In this document: one piece after another, positions 38,057-47,731 of the stretch
Numbering within the stretch: the first letter of the stretch is position 1
Layout of the letters: each line of letters opens with the position of its first letter
Notes under the pieces: model-generated
The model's database searches: none
The model's input: only the letters and a program-made list of their open reading frames with translations
Told to the model about the DNA's origin: nothing
Translations under genes and position numbers: made by a program
NCBI GenBank assembly: GCA_963851385.1
Contig: CAWKPE010000011.1
Coordinates: 16,693-80,692 of the forward strand
Reading direction: 5' to 3'
Source: CAWEFA01 sp963851385
GTDB lineage: Bacteria > Bacteroidota > Bacteroidia > Bacteroidales > DTGW01
DNA length: 64,000 nt

Positions 38057-38842
38057 TTATGTATTTTTAATTTTAATGTTCTCATTTTTTTGAATCAATT
38101 CCCTGGCTAAATTCAGGTAGTTCAATGTTCCCTTTGATTCAGCATCATATAAAATACATGGTTTACCAAAACTGGGTGATTCACTGAGTTTAATATTGCG
38201 CTGTACGATTGTTTCGAAAACCATCTGTTGGAAATGTTTTTTTACTTCATCAACAACCTGGTTTGACAATCTGAGCCTGGGATCATACATGGTCAGAAGA
38301 AAACCTTCAATTTCGAGTTCAGTATTAAGACGACTCTGAATAATTTTAATAGTTGAAAGTAATTTTCCAATACCTTCAAGTGCGAAATATTCGCATTGTA
38401 CCGGAATCATTACGGCATCGGCTGCAGTTAAAGCATTAACAGTAATTAATCCTAAAGAAGGTGAACAATCTATCAAAATATAGTCATAAGTTGAAGTAAT
38501 TTTAGAAATCACCTGTTTTAAAGTTTTCTCCCGGTCAGGTAAATTAAGCATTTCAATCTCTGCGCCGACAAGATCAATATGAGAAGGTATCAAATCGAGA
38601 CCTTTAATTTCGCTGTTGAGTATAATGTTATTGGGGTCAGATTCTTCAATAAGACATTCATAAATACTGGTTTTAATACTGCGGGTGTCAAAACCAGAAC
38701 CCGAAGTAGCGTTTGCTTGAGGATCAGCATCGATTAAAAGGGTTTTCTTTTCTAATACTGCCAGGCTTGCAGCTAAATTTATTGCTGTAGTTGTTTTACC
38801 TACACCACCTTTTTGGTTAGCTATTGCTATTATTCTTGCCAT
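38057..38842 (-). CDS. parA: Chromosome partitioning ATPase ParA (Soj)
   Basis: 261 residues. Deviant Walker A KGGVGKTT at 11-18, Walker A' region LLIDADPQAN, Walker B LIDCSPSLG near 122-130, and EGFLLTMYDPRLRLSNQVVDEV of the Soj family. The ATPase forms nucleoid-bound gradients that move ParB-parS complexes. First gene of parA-parB-DUF5683-mltD, read leftward. Confidence 0.95.
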   Translation of the reverse strand: MARIIAIANQKGGVGKTTTAINLAASLAVLEKKTLLIDADPQANATSGSGFDTRSIKTSIYECLIEESDPNNIILNSEIKGLDLIPSHIDLVGAEIEMLNLPDREKTLKQVISKITSTYDYILIDCSPSLGLITVNALTAADAVMIPVQCEYFALEGIGKLLSTIKIIQSRLNTELEIEGFLLTMYDPRLRLSNQVVDEVKKHFQQMVFETIVQRNIKLSESPSFGKPCILYDAESKGTLNYLNLARELIQKNENIKIKNT

Positions 38843-39279
38843 TTATTATAATTTTAAAATCATTAGTCAAAATGCATTTCAAAAAATCTTTATTTCTAGA
38901 TGTCAATAGGTTAAGAACTCATTTTTCAATCACTTCAATTCTTTATAATATAACTATTCAAGACAAAAATTTCAGCTTACAATAATAATTAATATTTATG
39001 ACGGGGTCAAGTGAACTATCAAAAAATCCAAAACTATCTTTGAACTTACTGAAAGACCATAATTTATAAGGCTTTTATCTATACATTAAAGATATGGCTA
39101 ACATGAACAGCCTATGATTTCAAATTTCAAATTAGGTCTTCAAAATAAGTTGAATATCCGATTGTATACCAAATACAATTTTGCGAAATGTTATTCAGAG
39201 TTTCTATTAAATCGGGAAGGAGTTATTCCTCTGTTTTAATTCGAATTTAGCAATAAAACCTTTATATCTGCTTAAAAAT
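38843..39279. other. Intergenic region, no gene recognised
   Basis: 437 bp between parA (leftward, start here) and the terminator of the cysteine-rich gene pair. It must hold the parA promoter. No long ORF, hairpin or repeat stands out. Confidence 0.5.
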
Positions 39280-39307
39280 AAAGCCTACCACTTTCGTGAT
39301 AGGCTTT
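39280..39307 (-). terminator. Rho-independent terminator of the cysteine-rich gene pair
   Basis: Arms AAAGCCTACCAC (39280-39291) and GTGATAGGCTTT (39296-39307) form a 12-bp stem with one G-T pair and a 4-base loop. On the minus strand the stem is followed by ATTTTTAAG, a T-rich tail. It lies 18 bases after the stop codon of the 50-residue ORF. Confidence 0.8.
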
Positions 39308-39324
39308 GAAAATCAAGTTAAAAC

Positions 39325-39477
39325 CTATTTTTTATCTTGACAACAAGAATTGCTTGGACAACATGTACTATTTTTAACACAGCAATTGTTGACTTTTTTT
39401 GTTGTCATGTTACTTGCAAAAACTACGATACCGGCAACCAATAAAGCTGCAATGATACCTGAAATCATTTTTTTCAT
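39325..39477 (-). CDS. 50-residue cysteine-rich membrane-anchored or secreted peptide
   Basis: ATG at 39477, stop at 39325-39327; 50 residues. N-terminal hydrophobic segment ISGIIAALLVAGIVVFAS (about residues 5-22) is a signal peptide or anchor. The remainder holds three adjacent cysteine pairs, NNCC, STCC and NSCC, then QDKK. Six cysteines in 20 residues suggest metal binding or disulfides. It is second in a two-gene unit with the 111-residue cysteine-rich protein and is followed directly by a strong terminator, which supports it as real. Family not recognised. Confidence 0.65.
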   Translation of the reverse strand: MKKMISGIIAALLVAGIVVFASNMTTKKVNNCCVKNSTCCPSNSCCQDKK

Positions 39478-39541
39478 TTTTTGTAATTTAAAATTGTTCA
39501 ACTAATATAAATTTTTCAATCCTTTAAGGACGACGGTTGTG

Positions 39542-39877
39542 TCAAACAATTTTCGGAGGATGAAAACAATCGGAAAGAAAGCCGGAAATAAAATTACTAT
39601 GCAATGCAGATATACATTTAACTTGAACAAAAAACCTTTTAATTTCAAAAGTCGGATAAAGAGTACAAACTAAACAACAAGGACAAACAGGGTTACAAAT
39701 TTCTTTATGACAACAATTTTTAGGATTTTGGTTACTATTCTCTGGATTCTTTTTTGCACAACAATCCTGTTGGCAGTTAACAGTCTGATGGATTAATAAA
39801 GAATAAATTTGTTGCACAACAGGCTGAACTGTTAGAAAACTAAAATAAGTTACAAGTATGAATGTTGTAAATTTCAT
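39542..39877 (-). CDS. 111-residue cysteine-rich exported protein (hypothetical)
   Basis: Hydrophobic N-terminus (FTTFILVTYFSFLTVQPVV) looks like a signal or anchor. The centre is packed with cysteine: NCQQDCC, KNCCHKE, then ICNPVCPCCLVC, plus two Cys near the end (KC, SDC), about twelve in total, together with several His. The C-terminal part (FVQVKCISALHSNFISGFLS) resembles small Bacteroidota proteins next to metal-efflux genes, but I cannot name the family. The pattern suggests binding of copper, zinc or another soft metal in the periplasm. First gene of a pair with 39325-39477, 64 bp apart. No transporter adjacent. Confidence 0.7.
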   Translation of the reverse strand: MKFTTFILVTYFSFLTVQPVVQQIYSLLIHQTVNCQQDCCAKKNPENSNQNPKNCCHKEICNPVCPCCLVCTLYPTFEIKRFFVQVKCISALHSNFISGFLSDCFHPPKIV

Positions 39878-40118
39878 TTCAAATTCAAAATTATAATATC
39901 TAATGCGATTAATTTAGTTAAAAATGGATTAAAATTTTAAATAGAAAATGTTCAGTAAAAATTTGAAGTAAATTATAATTCGAAAAAGAAAGTCAACTTA
40001 TCCGGAATGCAAATGTTATATTAGCTGAAAATTAACATGATTAGAGCAATTAATTTGTTGAAAATTCAATCGGATTACCTTTCTAAAAATTTATCTACCT
40101 TTGCCTTAAATTTTTTGA

Positions 40119-40490
40119 ATGGGGAAAAAGAAAACAGAAATAACAGATGAATTGCTATTAGGTGTTATTATCGGGGCAATTCAGGAAAAAAAAGGTGAAC
40201 AAATAGTAAAAATCGATCTTAGAGAACTTAAAAGTACATTATGCGATTATTTTATTATATGCCAGGGCGAATCAAATACAAAAGTCAATGCTTTAGCTGA
40301 GAATATTGAAAGACAAACAGACCTTAAATTAAATACTCATCCTCACCATATTGAAGGACGTGAAAATTCACAATGGATTCTGTTAGATTTTTTCAATGTT
40401 ATTGTACATGTTTTTCAGAAAGAATTCAGAGAATTTTACAAATTGGAGGATTTATGGTGCGATGGCAAATTAGAAATTTTACCTGATTAA
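40119..40490 (+). CDS. rsfS: Ribosomal silencing factor RsfS
   Basis: 123 residues, Iojap/YbeB family. Binds uL14 of the large subunit and blocks subunit joining in starvation. Family landmarks: IVKIDLRELKSTLCDYFIIC, then TNTHPHHIEGR-type segment (LKLNTHPHHIEGRENSQWIL in full is longer), DFFNVIVHVF and REFYKLEDLW. Three bases before ftsH; this rsfS-ftsH pairing is standard in Bacteroidota. A TACCTTTG box (40096-40103) may be its -7 element, close to the start codon. Confidence 0.95.
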   Translation: MGKKKTEITDELLLGVIIGAIQEKKGEQIVKIDLRELKSTLCDYFIICQGESNTKVNALAENIERQTDLKLNTHPHHIEGRENSQWILLDFFNVIVHVFQKEFREFYKLEDLWCDGKLEILPD

Positions 40491-40493
40491 AAT

Positions 40494-42574
40494 ATGAAAT
40501 CTGGACAAGAACAAAATAAAAAGGAAGAAAGAAAATTGACAACCGAAAAGGACAAGAATAAAGAAAACAATAAACCGGAATTTAATTATACCGGCGAACC
40601 GGGAAGTAATCCAAAACCAAAATTTAATGCATATTGGGTTTATGGCATTATATTAATTGTTTTTATTGTTGTTCCAGCTTTTGCAATTATCCCAGGGACC
40701 AAAGGAAATCTTCATGAAAGAAGATCTTACTCCTATGCTTGCTGCTGGTGATGTTGACAAGATCATAATTATCAATCGCGAAATTGCCAGGATATACCTT
40801 AAGGAAGATAAGGTTGAGAAATATAAAAAAATGACTGGTAAAGAATATTCGCGAATTTCCAAAACCGGTCCTCAATTTTATTTACAGGTTGGAGATGTGG
40901 GCGCTTTTAATACGCAGGTTAATGAAGCGCAAAAAGATTTACCACAAAATGAAAAAGTCGATATAAGGAATGATACTGAAAAAAGCATTTTTGAAATTCT
41001 GACTTATATTCTGCCTATTATTCTAATAATTGCTAGTTTGGGCATTTTTATATCGCCGTATGTCAAGTGGCGGTGGCGGTGGCGGTGGCGCAAATATTTT
41101 TAATGTTGGTAAATCCAAAGCAAAAATTTTTGACAGGGAAGCAAGTATAAAACTTAATTTTGGCGATGTAGCGGGTCTCGAGGAAGCTAAAATGGAACTC
41201 AAAGAAATTGTAGATTTCCTCAAAAATCCGAAAAAATATACTGAACTGGGAGGTAAGATACCACGAGGTGCGTTATTGGTCGGTCCGCCAGGAACCGGGA
41301 AAACACTTTTAGCTAAGGCAGTTGCAGGTGAAGCTAATGTCCCGTTTTTTTCATTGTCGGGTTCTGATTTTGTAGAAATGTTTGTTGGTGTTGGAGCTTC
41401 ACGTGTACGTGACCTTTTTAAACAGGCAAAAGAAAAAGCACCCTGTATAGTATTTATTGATGAAATAGATGCTGTTGGTCGCGCACGTGGCCGTAATCCC
41501 GGATGGGCAGCAAATGATGAGCGTGAAAACACCCTTAACCAGTTACTTACTGAAATGGATGGTTTTGCTCCTAATACAGGCGTAATTATAGTTGCAGCAA
41601 CAAACCGTGCAGACATACTTGACAGAGCCTTACTCAGAGCAGGCCGGTTTGACAGGCAAATTCATGTTGAATTACCCGATTTGCATGAAAGACTTGAGAT
41701 ATTTAAAGTTCACATGAAACCATTAAAGATAGGTACTGATATTGATGTTGAGTTTCTTGCAAAGCAAACACCTGGTTTTTCTGGTGCTGATATTGCAAAT
41801 GTATGCAACGAAGCTGCTTTAGTCGCTGCAAGAAAAGACAAAATTGCAGTTGAAAAGCAGGATTTTCTTGATGCAATTGACCGAATCATTGGTGGTTTGG
41901 AAAAAAGAAACAAAATAGTATCTACTTTAGAAAAGAAAACTATTGCTTATCATGAAGCAGGACACGCTACGGCAAGTTGGTTATTGGAACATGCCAATCC
42001 TCTTGTAAAAGTTACTATTATTCCCAGGGGCAAAGCTTTAGGCGCTGCGTGGTACCTCCCTGAAGAAAGGCAGATCACAACCAAAGAACAACTTTTAGAT
42101 GAATTATGTGCCACACTTGGTGGCAGGGCCTCAGAAGAAATTGTATTTGGGAAAATATCTACAGGTGCACTAAATGACCTGGAAAGAGTAACAAAACAAG
42201 CTTATGCCATGGTGGCTTATTTTGGAATGAGTGACGAAGTTGGAAATATTAGCTTCTACGATTCAACCGGTCAAAGTGAATTTACACTGGGCAAACCCTA
42301 TAGCGAGAAAACAGCTGAAACAATAGATAAAGAATCCGCAAAGTTAGTTGAAGAACAATACAAAAAAGTAAAGCAAATTCTTGTAGATAATCGCGAAGGC
42401 TTAAATAAACTGGCTGAATTGCTGCTTGAAAAAGAAGTAATTTTTAGTGAAGATTTGGAAACAATTTTTGGACCCAGGAAAGGTGGAATTCCTGAAGAAC
42501 AACAATTGCTCATCAGAAATGGAAAGTATGTAGCAAAAAGTCAAGACAAAAATTCAAAAGATAAAACCTCTTAA
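40494..42574 (+). CDS. ftsH: ATP-dependent zinc metalloprotease FtsH (two apparent frameshifts)
   Basis: Restored length about 692 residues. Part one (from ATG 40494) has the first membrane segment (VYGIILIVFIVVPAFAI). The frame slips at about 40717-40719, where one A too many sits in CATGAAAGAAGAT; removing it gives LHEEDLTPMLAAGDVDKII. Part two holds the periplasmic domain and second membrane segment and slips again near 41031-41040; part three continues AFLYRRMSSGGGGG. The AAA+ domain has GPPGTGKT, IDEIDAVGR and the SRH region; the zinc site is HEAGH. FtsH degrades membrane and regulatory proteins and is essential or nearly so in most bacteria, so sequence errors are the likely cause. Confidence 0.92.
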
Positions 42575-42653
42575 AATCTTATAAATATTTTTAAGTAAAA
42601 CAAAAATTATTTATGGCTTAATTTAAATTAATAAATACTCAACAGTTTATTTG

Positions 42654-42860
42654 ATGGAAGATAATTGGACAAAAATATATTCGACAGACAAACTTTATCA
42701 AGCTGACATGATTATTGAATTGCTTGATGAAAATGAAATTGTTGGTGTTGTAATTAATAAAGAAGATAGTTCTTTTCTTTCTTTTGGTGCTATTGAAGTT
42801 TATGTTAACAAAGATGATGAAGAAAAAGCATTATCAATTATAAAATCTGCTGAATTGTGA
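42654..42860 (+). CDS. DUF2007 domain protein
   Basis: 68 residues from the ATG at 42654. Compact alpha/beta protein: WTKIYSTDKLYQADMI, LLDENEIVGVVINKED, then IEVYVNKDDEEKALSII, the DUF2007 (putative signal-transducing/GlnB-like) pattern. Stop codon overlaps the GTG start of cdsA by 4 bases, so they are translationally coupled. Function unknown; the gene sits in this position in many Bacteroidota. Confidence 0.85.
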   Translation: MEDNWTKIYSTDKLYQADMIIELLDENEIVGVVINKEDSSFLSFGAIEVYVNKDDEEKALSIIKSAEL

Positions 42861-43669
42861 ATGATCTTTTTAAGCGAACTATTACCGGCATAATTATAGT
42901 TGCATTAATCCTTGCCGGAATAATTATCAATCGGTTTACTTTCATGATAATTTTCCTGGCAGTTATTGTTTCCGGATTGTTAGAGTTCTATCAAATTTTT
43001 GAAAAAGCCGGAAAAAATCCACAGAAAATTTCGGGAATTATTCTTGGAGTCTTAATTTTTGGGATTAATTATGGTGTTGCAACAGGTTTAACTAAATCTT
43101 ATCTGTTGGCTGCGTCTGTGCCGGTATTATTATTCATTGTTATTGCTGAACTTTACAGAAAGCATCCGACTCCTTTTGAAAATATTTCAATTACTTTCTT
43201 CGGACTAGTATACATAGCTGTGCCTATTTCACTTTTGTGGTATTTTGCTTTTCGCGAAAATATTTGTCATTACAGTTATAAGCTTATACTTGGATATTTC
43301 ATTCTTATATGGACCAATGATACGATGGCTTATTTAACAGGTATTACTTTTGGTAAAAGCAGGCTGTTTGAACGTATTTCTCCAAAGAAATCATGGGAAG
43401 GTGCTGTCGGAGGATTTGTTTTTTGCATGGGAGCTGCTTTTATACTTTCATTTTATTACAAGGATTTTACAGCATGGCAATGGATCATTTATGGCATTAT
43501 TATAGCTGTTTTTGGCACTTTTGGCGATCTTGCCGAAAGCATGCTTAAACGCAGTGTTGATATTAAGGATTCAGGCAACTTACTTCCAGGACATGGTGGT
43601 ATTCTGGATCGTTTCGATACTTTATTTTTAGCAGTACCCGCGGTTTATTTATATTTGCAATTCATATAG
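42857..43669 (+). CDS. cdsA: Phosphatidate cytidylyltransferase CdsA
   Basis: 270 residues from a GTG overlapping the previous stop (GTGA). Makes CDP-diacylglycerol from phosphatidate and CTP in the inner membrane. About eight membrane segments; signature SPKKSWEGAVGG near residue 175 and LAESMLKRSVDIKDSGNLLP with GHGGILDRFDTL near the end, the CDP-diglyceride synthetase motif with its metal-binding Asp residues. Works with Psd downstream (via PssA, not in the window) to make phosphatidylethanolamine. Confidence 0.95.
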   Translation: MNDLFKRTITGIIIVALILAGIIINRFTFMIIFLAVIVSGLLEFYQIFEKAGKNPQKISGIILGVLIFGINYGVATGLTKSYLLAASVPVLLFIVIAELYRKHPTPFENISITFFGLVYIAVPISLLWYFAFRENICHYSYKLILGYFILIWTNDTMAYLTGITFGKSRLFERISPKKSWEGAVGGFVFCMGAAFILSFYYKDFTAWQWIIYGIIIAVFGTFGDLAESMLKRSVDIKDSGNLLPGHGGILDRFDTLFLAVPAVYLYLQFI

Positions 43670-43684
43670 AAATGCCAAAAGTTT

Positions 43685-43715
43685 TAGTACAACAAAAATG
43701 ACAAATCTTGTACTA
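43685..43715 (+). terminator. Possible terminator after cdsA
   Basis: TAGTACAA (43685-43692) pairs with TTGTACTA (43708-43715) across a 15-base loop, followed by TTTTA, 15 bp after the cdsA stop. Short stem, so moderate support. Confidence 0.4.
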
Positions 43716-43818
43716 TTTTAATTAATGTGTTTTAAAATAAATTTATCAATAATTTAGTTTATTAATTCAACAGCAATTTCAAACTGACAACATACATTTT
43801 AATATAAAAATTTAATTC

Positions 43819-44523
43819 ATGAGGATAAATGAAATATTAAATAATATCATTAAAATTAAGAAAGAACATTTATCGCTTCATCGGGAAGGATATTCAATTA
43901 CCAAAAATTTACTTGTATATCTTATTATAATTAATGGTATTTTTTATTTTATCGCGATTAATGAAAGCGTATATACTTGCTTAAATGTACTTAGCATTGG
44001 CGTTTTTTTAATTGTACTTTATTTTTTCAGAAATCCTGAACGGACAATTTTTCCTGATGAAAATGTTATTTATGCTCCTGCCGATGGGAAAATAGTTGTA
44101 ATTGAACAGACTGTTGAAGAAGAATATTTCAAAGAACCCCGTATTCAGGTTTCTATTTTTATGTCGCCGCTTGATGTTCATGTCAACCGTGTACCAATTA
44201 GTGGAGAAGTAAAATATTGCAAATATCACGAAGGAGATTATAAAGTCGCCTGGCATCCTAAATCATCCAGTCATAATGAACGAACTTCGGTTGTTTTACA
44301 AACCACTGATGGGAAAGAAGTATTGTTGAGGCAAATTGCAGGTGCTGTTGCCCGTCGTATTATTTGCTATGCCAAAGAAGGCAGTTCAATGCTCCAGGGA
44401 CAGGATTTAGGTTTCATTAAATTCGGTTCGCGTGTAGATATCATGCTTCCGCTTAATTCTAAAATAAGAGTTAATATTGGAGAACGTGTCAAAGGAAACA
44501 AAACGGTTATAGCAAATATTTAA
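43819..44523 (+). CDS. psd: Phosphatidylserine decarboxylase proenzyme
   Basis: 234 residues, short (class II) form. Two membrane helices at about 29-45 and 48-68, then the decarboxylase domain: YAPADGKIVVIE, SIFMSPLDVHVNRVPISG, and the self-cleavage site KFGSRVD, with G203-S204 becoming the alpha-chain pyruvoyl end. Converts phosphatidylserine to phosphatidylethanolamine. Follows cdsA by 150 bp on the same strand. Confidence 0.94.
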   Translation: MRINEILNNIIKIKKEHLSLHREGYSITKNLLVYLIIINGIFYFIAINESVYTCLNVLSIGVFLIVLYFFRNPERTIFPDENVIYAPADGKIVVIEQTVEEEYFKEPRIQVSIFMSPLDVHVNRVPISGEVKYCKYHEGDYKVAWHPKSSSHNERTSVVLQTTDGKEVLLRQIAGAVARRIICYAKEGSSMLQGQDLGFIKFGSRVDIMLPLNSKIRVNIGERVKGNKTVIANI

Positions 44524-44630
44524 TCACTTTTCATTTGGTTAAGTTTTAAGACATATTTTTTCGATTCGAAAAATTTATGTTATCCTGCAATAAAAGCGCT
44601 GAATTAAAAGATAAATAATATTTACTTATA

Positions 44631-44693
44631 GTCATACTTCGACAAGCTCAGTATTACCAAATCACCCGGTCATTCTGAGTTTGTCGAAGGGTG
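44631..44693. repeat. Second copy of the CTTCGACAAGCTCAG palindrome
   Basis: CTTCGACAAGCTCAG (44638-44652) faces CTGAGTTTGTCGAAG (44675-44689), with one base different from a perfect inverted repeat. The same arms form the core of the element at 10571-10697, 34 kb away; flanking GTCATA and GGGTG are shared as well. Intergenic between psd and the oxidoreductase gene. Confidence 0.75.
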
Positions 44694-44767
44694 TTTTAAC
44701 GATTTATTAAACAATAAGTATTTCAATGTTTGAATAAAATTTTCGGATTTTCTAAAATCTATAAATA

Positions 44768-45751
44768 ATGACTAAAATTATTAACTGGGGAATATTAGGT
44801 CTTGGCAGTATTGCCAATAAATTTGCAGATGCACTCACTTCTGTGCCAAATGCCAGATTATATGGAGTGGGATCACGATCATTAGATAAAGCGAAAGGAT
44901 TTGCTAAAAAATATAGTGTAAATAAGTTTTATGGTTCTTACGAAGAAATAGCATCTGACCCTTCTGTAGACGTGATATATATAGCAACTCCACATGTCCT
45001 GCATTGCGAAAATACTTTAATGTGTATTGACAACAAGAAAGCCGTACTGTGCGAGAAACCATTTGCTATGAACGAAAAAGAAGTGATGCGCATGGTTACA
45101 AAAGCACGCCAAAAAGAAATTTTTCTTATGGAAGCTTTATGGACAAGGTTTTTGCCTACTATATCAAAAACTATGGAATTAATTGCCAGCGGAATTATCG
45201 GTGATGTTGTGCACGTGAAATCCGATTTTGGAATGAAAGCTCCTTTTGATCCTGAAAAAAGATTATTTAATATTAATTTAGGTGGAGGTAGTCTCCTTGA
45301 TATTGGAATTTATCCTGTATTTATAGCATTACTACTTTTAGGAGAACCTGATGAAATAAGTGCTGAAGCTGTAATTGGTAAAACCGGAGTTGATGAAAAC
45401 TTCTCTTCAATATTTAAGTATAATAGCGGAAAAATGGCAACACTATTTAGTACTTTTCTTGCCAATACTCCGGTAGAAACCGACATTTATGGGACCAAAG
45501 GCTATATCAGAATCAACCGGATGTGGTTTACTCCGACTTCTTTAACATTAGTTAAGAATGATGGTCATTCAGAAAATATTATTTTTGATTATAAAAACAA
45601 TGGTTATGATTTTGAAGCTGAAGAAGTAACTAATTGCTTGTTGAATGGGTTTAAAGAAAGCACAATTATGCCTTTGGATTTTAGTATTAAGTTAATCCGG
45701 CTTCTGGATAAAATAAGGGAGATTTGCAATATTAAGTATTCAATGGATTGA
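44768..45751 (+). CDS. Gfo/Idh/MocA family NAD(P)-dependent oxidoreductase
   Basis: 327 residues. Rossmann start NWGILGLGSIANKF at 6-19, VIYIATPHVLH, and the conserved VLCEKPFAMN near 91-100 with the catalytic-region EKP lysine. C-terminal beta-sheet domain with GGGSLLDIGIYP. The closest pattern is the dimeric-dihydrodiol/D-xylose dehydrogenase-like branch (MEALWTRFLP). Soluble, cytoplasmic. Substrate a sugar or sugar derivative, not predictable further. No operon partner is obvious, though the S41 protease follows after 54 bp. Confidence 0.88.
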   Translation: MTKIINWGILGLGSIANKFADALTSVPNARLYGVGSRSLDKAKGFAKKYSVNKFYGSYEEIASDPSVDVIYIATPHVLHCENTLMCIDNKKAVLCEKPFAMNEKEVMRMVTKARQKEIFLMEALWTRFLPTISKTMELIASGIIGDVVHVKSDFGMKAPFDPEKRLFNINLGGGSLLDIGIYPVFIALLLLGEPDEISAEAVIGKTGVDENFSSIFKYNSGKMATLFSTFLANTPVETDIYGTKGYIRINRMWFTPTSLTLVKNDGHSENIIFDYKNNGYDFEAEEVTNCLLNGFKESTIMPLDFSIKLIRLLDKIREICNIKYSMD

Positions 45752-45805
45752 ATCGGGAGATGCATTATATAATTAAAATAATTTTCACAATAATTAATAA
45801 TTATC

Positions 45806-47098
45806 ATGAAATCCGCACTACAAAAATTGATTTTGCTTTTTTTTATTGTACTCCTTCTTTTTAATCAAAATTGCAAGAAAGATGATATACAACCCATGAC
45901 ACATGCCGATTCCATTAAAGCTCTTAATGGTTTAGACAGTACGATCTATAGTATTATGAAGGATTGGTATCTGTGGTATGATCATGTTCCGGTAGTAAAT
46001 ACTAAAGCTTTCTCAACACCGGAAGCTTTGCTTGATACTTTAATTTATAAGCCAATTGACAGGTGGAGTTTTATAATAACACAAAAAGAATATGAAGACT
46101 ACTTCGTACAAGGTACAATGTATGGACATGGATTTTCATTTAAACTTGATGCTGAAAATCATTTTAGAATAGCATTTGTCTTTCAAAATTCAGATCTCTA
46201 CAAATTTGGAGTTCGCAGGAGTTGGATAATTGAAAAAATAAATGGTACCGTTCCTGATACTTCTAATATTTTTGATCTCTTAGGACCAAATGAAGCAGGA
46301 ATCCAGAATACATTCCTATTTAAAAAGCCCGATAGCACAGAAATTACCGGGACTTTTACAAAAAAAGAAGTGACAGAAAATATGGTACTTTACAGAGATA
46401 CTTTGCATGTTGAAAATAAAATTGTCGGTTATATCGTTTTTGAAGCTTTTCTTGCTGATGCTGAAACAGAACTTAATGAAGCATTTGACTATTTCATACA
46501 AAACGGCGTAACGGAATTGGTGCTTGACCTGAGATACAATGGAGGAGGAGAATTAAATATAGCGCAATATTTAGCCAGCATGATTGGAGGTGACGTTGCA
46601 AACAATATGCCTTTTGCAATTTTAACCTATAATAGCAAGCATCTGAATAGTAATATGACTTACAACATTACTGTTAATTCAAGGACACTTAATTTAAACC
46701 GCCTTTTTACAATAACAACAGGTGGGACAGCTTCAGCAAGTGAAGCAGTAATAAATGGCCTAAGACCATTTATGAATGTATACATGATTGGGTCGCAAAC
46801 TGATGGTAAACCTACTGGTATGAACGTATTTCAATTAAATAACTATAATTACGTTCTTGCTCCGGTAACATTCAAATTGACCAATAAAAATAATTATGGA
46901 GATTATTTTGATGGACTTCCTGTTGATAAACAAGAAATAGATGATATTTACCATGATTTTGGAGACAGGAATGAAGCCTGCCTGAATCAAGCATTATATT
47001 ATATCAAAAATGGAAGTTTTAGCGCATCAGCTAAAGCTTATTATATTCCTTTTAATCATCGCAGGCAAGGCTGGAGAACAGTAATTGAAGCTTATTAA
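45806..47098 (+). CDS. S41 family peptidase, lipoprotein (C-terminal processing protease-like)
   Basis: 430 residues. N-terminal LILLFFIVLLLFNQNCKKDD is a lipoprotein signal with Cys near residue 23. A short N-terminal helical bundle (WYLWYDHVP) and a PDZ-like segment about 105-195 precede the protease core: VLDLRYNGGGEL near 239-250, then FTITTGGTASASEAVINGL. Nucleophile S310 and general base K335 (DGKPTG) are 25 residues apart, as in Prc/CtpA. Serine peptidase in the periplasm or on the outer membrane; substrates unknown. Followed by ruvC after 6 bp. Confidence 0.9.
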   Translation: MKSALQKLILLFFIVLLLFNQNCKKDDIQPMTHADSIKALNGLDSTIYSIMKDWYLWYDHVPVVNTKAFSTPEALLDTLIYKPIDRWSFIITQKEYEDYFVQGTMYGHGFSFKLDAENHFRIAFVFQNSDLYKFGVRRSWIIEKINGTVPDTSNIFDLLGPNEAGIQNTFLFKKPDSTEITGTFTKKEVTENMVLYRDTLHVENKIVGYIVFEAFLADAETELNEAFDYFIQNGVTELVLDLRYNGGGELNIAQYLASMIGGDVANNMPFAILTYNSKHLNSNMTYNITVNSRTLNLNRLFTITTGGTASASEAVINGLRPFMNVYMIGSQTDGKPTGMNVFQLNNYNYVLAPVTFKLTNKNNYGDYFDGLPVDKQEIDDIYHDFGDRNEACLNQALYYIKNGSFSASAKAYYIPFNHRRQGWRTVIEAY

Positions 47099-47104
47099 TA
47101 ATAA

Positions 47105-47653
47105 ATGAAAAGAATCATTGTCGGTATTGATCCAGGTACTACAATAACCGGATATGGGGTTATTACAGTAAATGCAAAAAATCCTGTATTGATTACATTT
47201 GGGGTTATCAATCTTTCAAAAATAAACGATCATTACGAAAAACTTCACAAAATATTTGAACGTACATTATCACTTATTGATGAATATAATGCTTCAGAAC
47301 TTGCAATAGAATCTCCTTTTTATGGTAAGAATGTCCAATCGATGCTAAAATTAGGGCGTGCACAAGGTACTGCAATAGCTGCTGCATTGTACAAACATTT
47401 ACCGGTATTCGAATATGCACCGCGCAAAATTAAAATGTCAATAACAGGACAAGGTAATGCCTCAAAAGAACAAGTCGCTTTTATACTCCAACGTATTTTG
47501 AAATTTAAAGATTTACCAAAAAATCTTGACGCAACTGATGGTCTGGCTGCTGCTGTTTGTCACTTCTTTCAAAATAATTATGAATCTAAAGATTCCGGAA
47601 AAGTAAAAAGCTGGAAGGATTTTATTAGCAGAAATCCTCAAAGAGTTAAATAA
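47105..47653 (+). CDS. ruvC: Holliday junction resolvase RuvC
   Basis: 182 residues, normal length. Acidic metal-binding residues: D9 (GIDPGT), E69 (AIESPFYG), D142 and D145 (NLDATDGLAAA). Contains MLKLGRAQGTAIAAAL and YAPRKIKMSITGQGNASKEQV typical of RuvC. Cuts Holliday junctions made by RuvAB. Sits 6 bp after the S41 peptidase and probably shares its transcript. Confidence 0.95.
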   Translation: MKRIIVGIDPGTTITGYGVITVNAKNPVLITFGVINLSKINDHYEKLHKIFERTLSLIDEYNASELAIESPFYGKNVQSMLKLGRAQGTAIAAALYKHLPVFEYAPRKIKMSITGQGNASKEQVAFILQRILKFKDLPKNLDATDGLAAAVCHFFQNNYESKDSGKVKSWKDFISRNPQRVK

Positions 47654-47731
47654 GAAATTAACAGATAATTGAAAAAAAAATTAACTTCGTCAATTGTACA
47701 TCAAGTTTCAAATTTAAAAAACTGACTAAAA

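Noticed and set aside
39000..39200. Possible decayed gene between parA and the cysteine-rich pair
   Set aside because: No frame longer than a few dozen codons and no recognisable motif in any frame.
40494..41103. Programmed frameshifting in ftsH
   Set aside because: Two shifts at sites without a typical slippery heptamer and stimulator, together with similar breaks in dnaE and parB, fit sequence indels better. Not excluded by sequence alone.
44557..44573. Hairpin TTTTTCGA-T-TCGAAAAA after psd as terminator
   Set aside because: Stem is almost all A-T with an impossible one-base loop and no U-tract; too weak to call.
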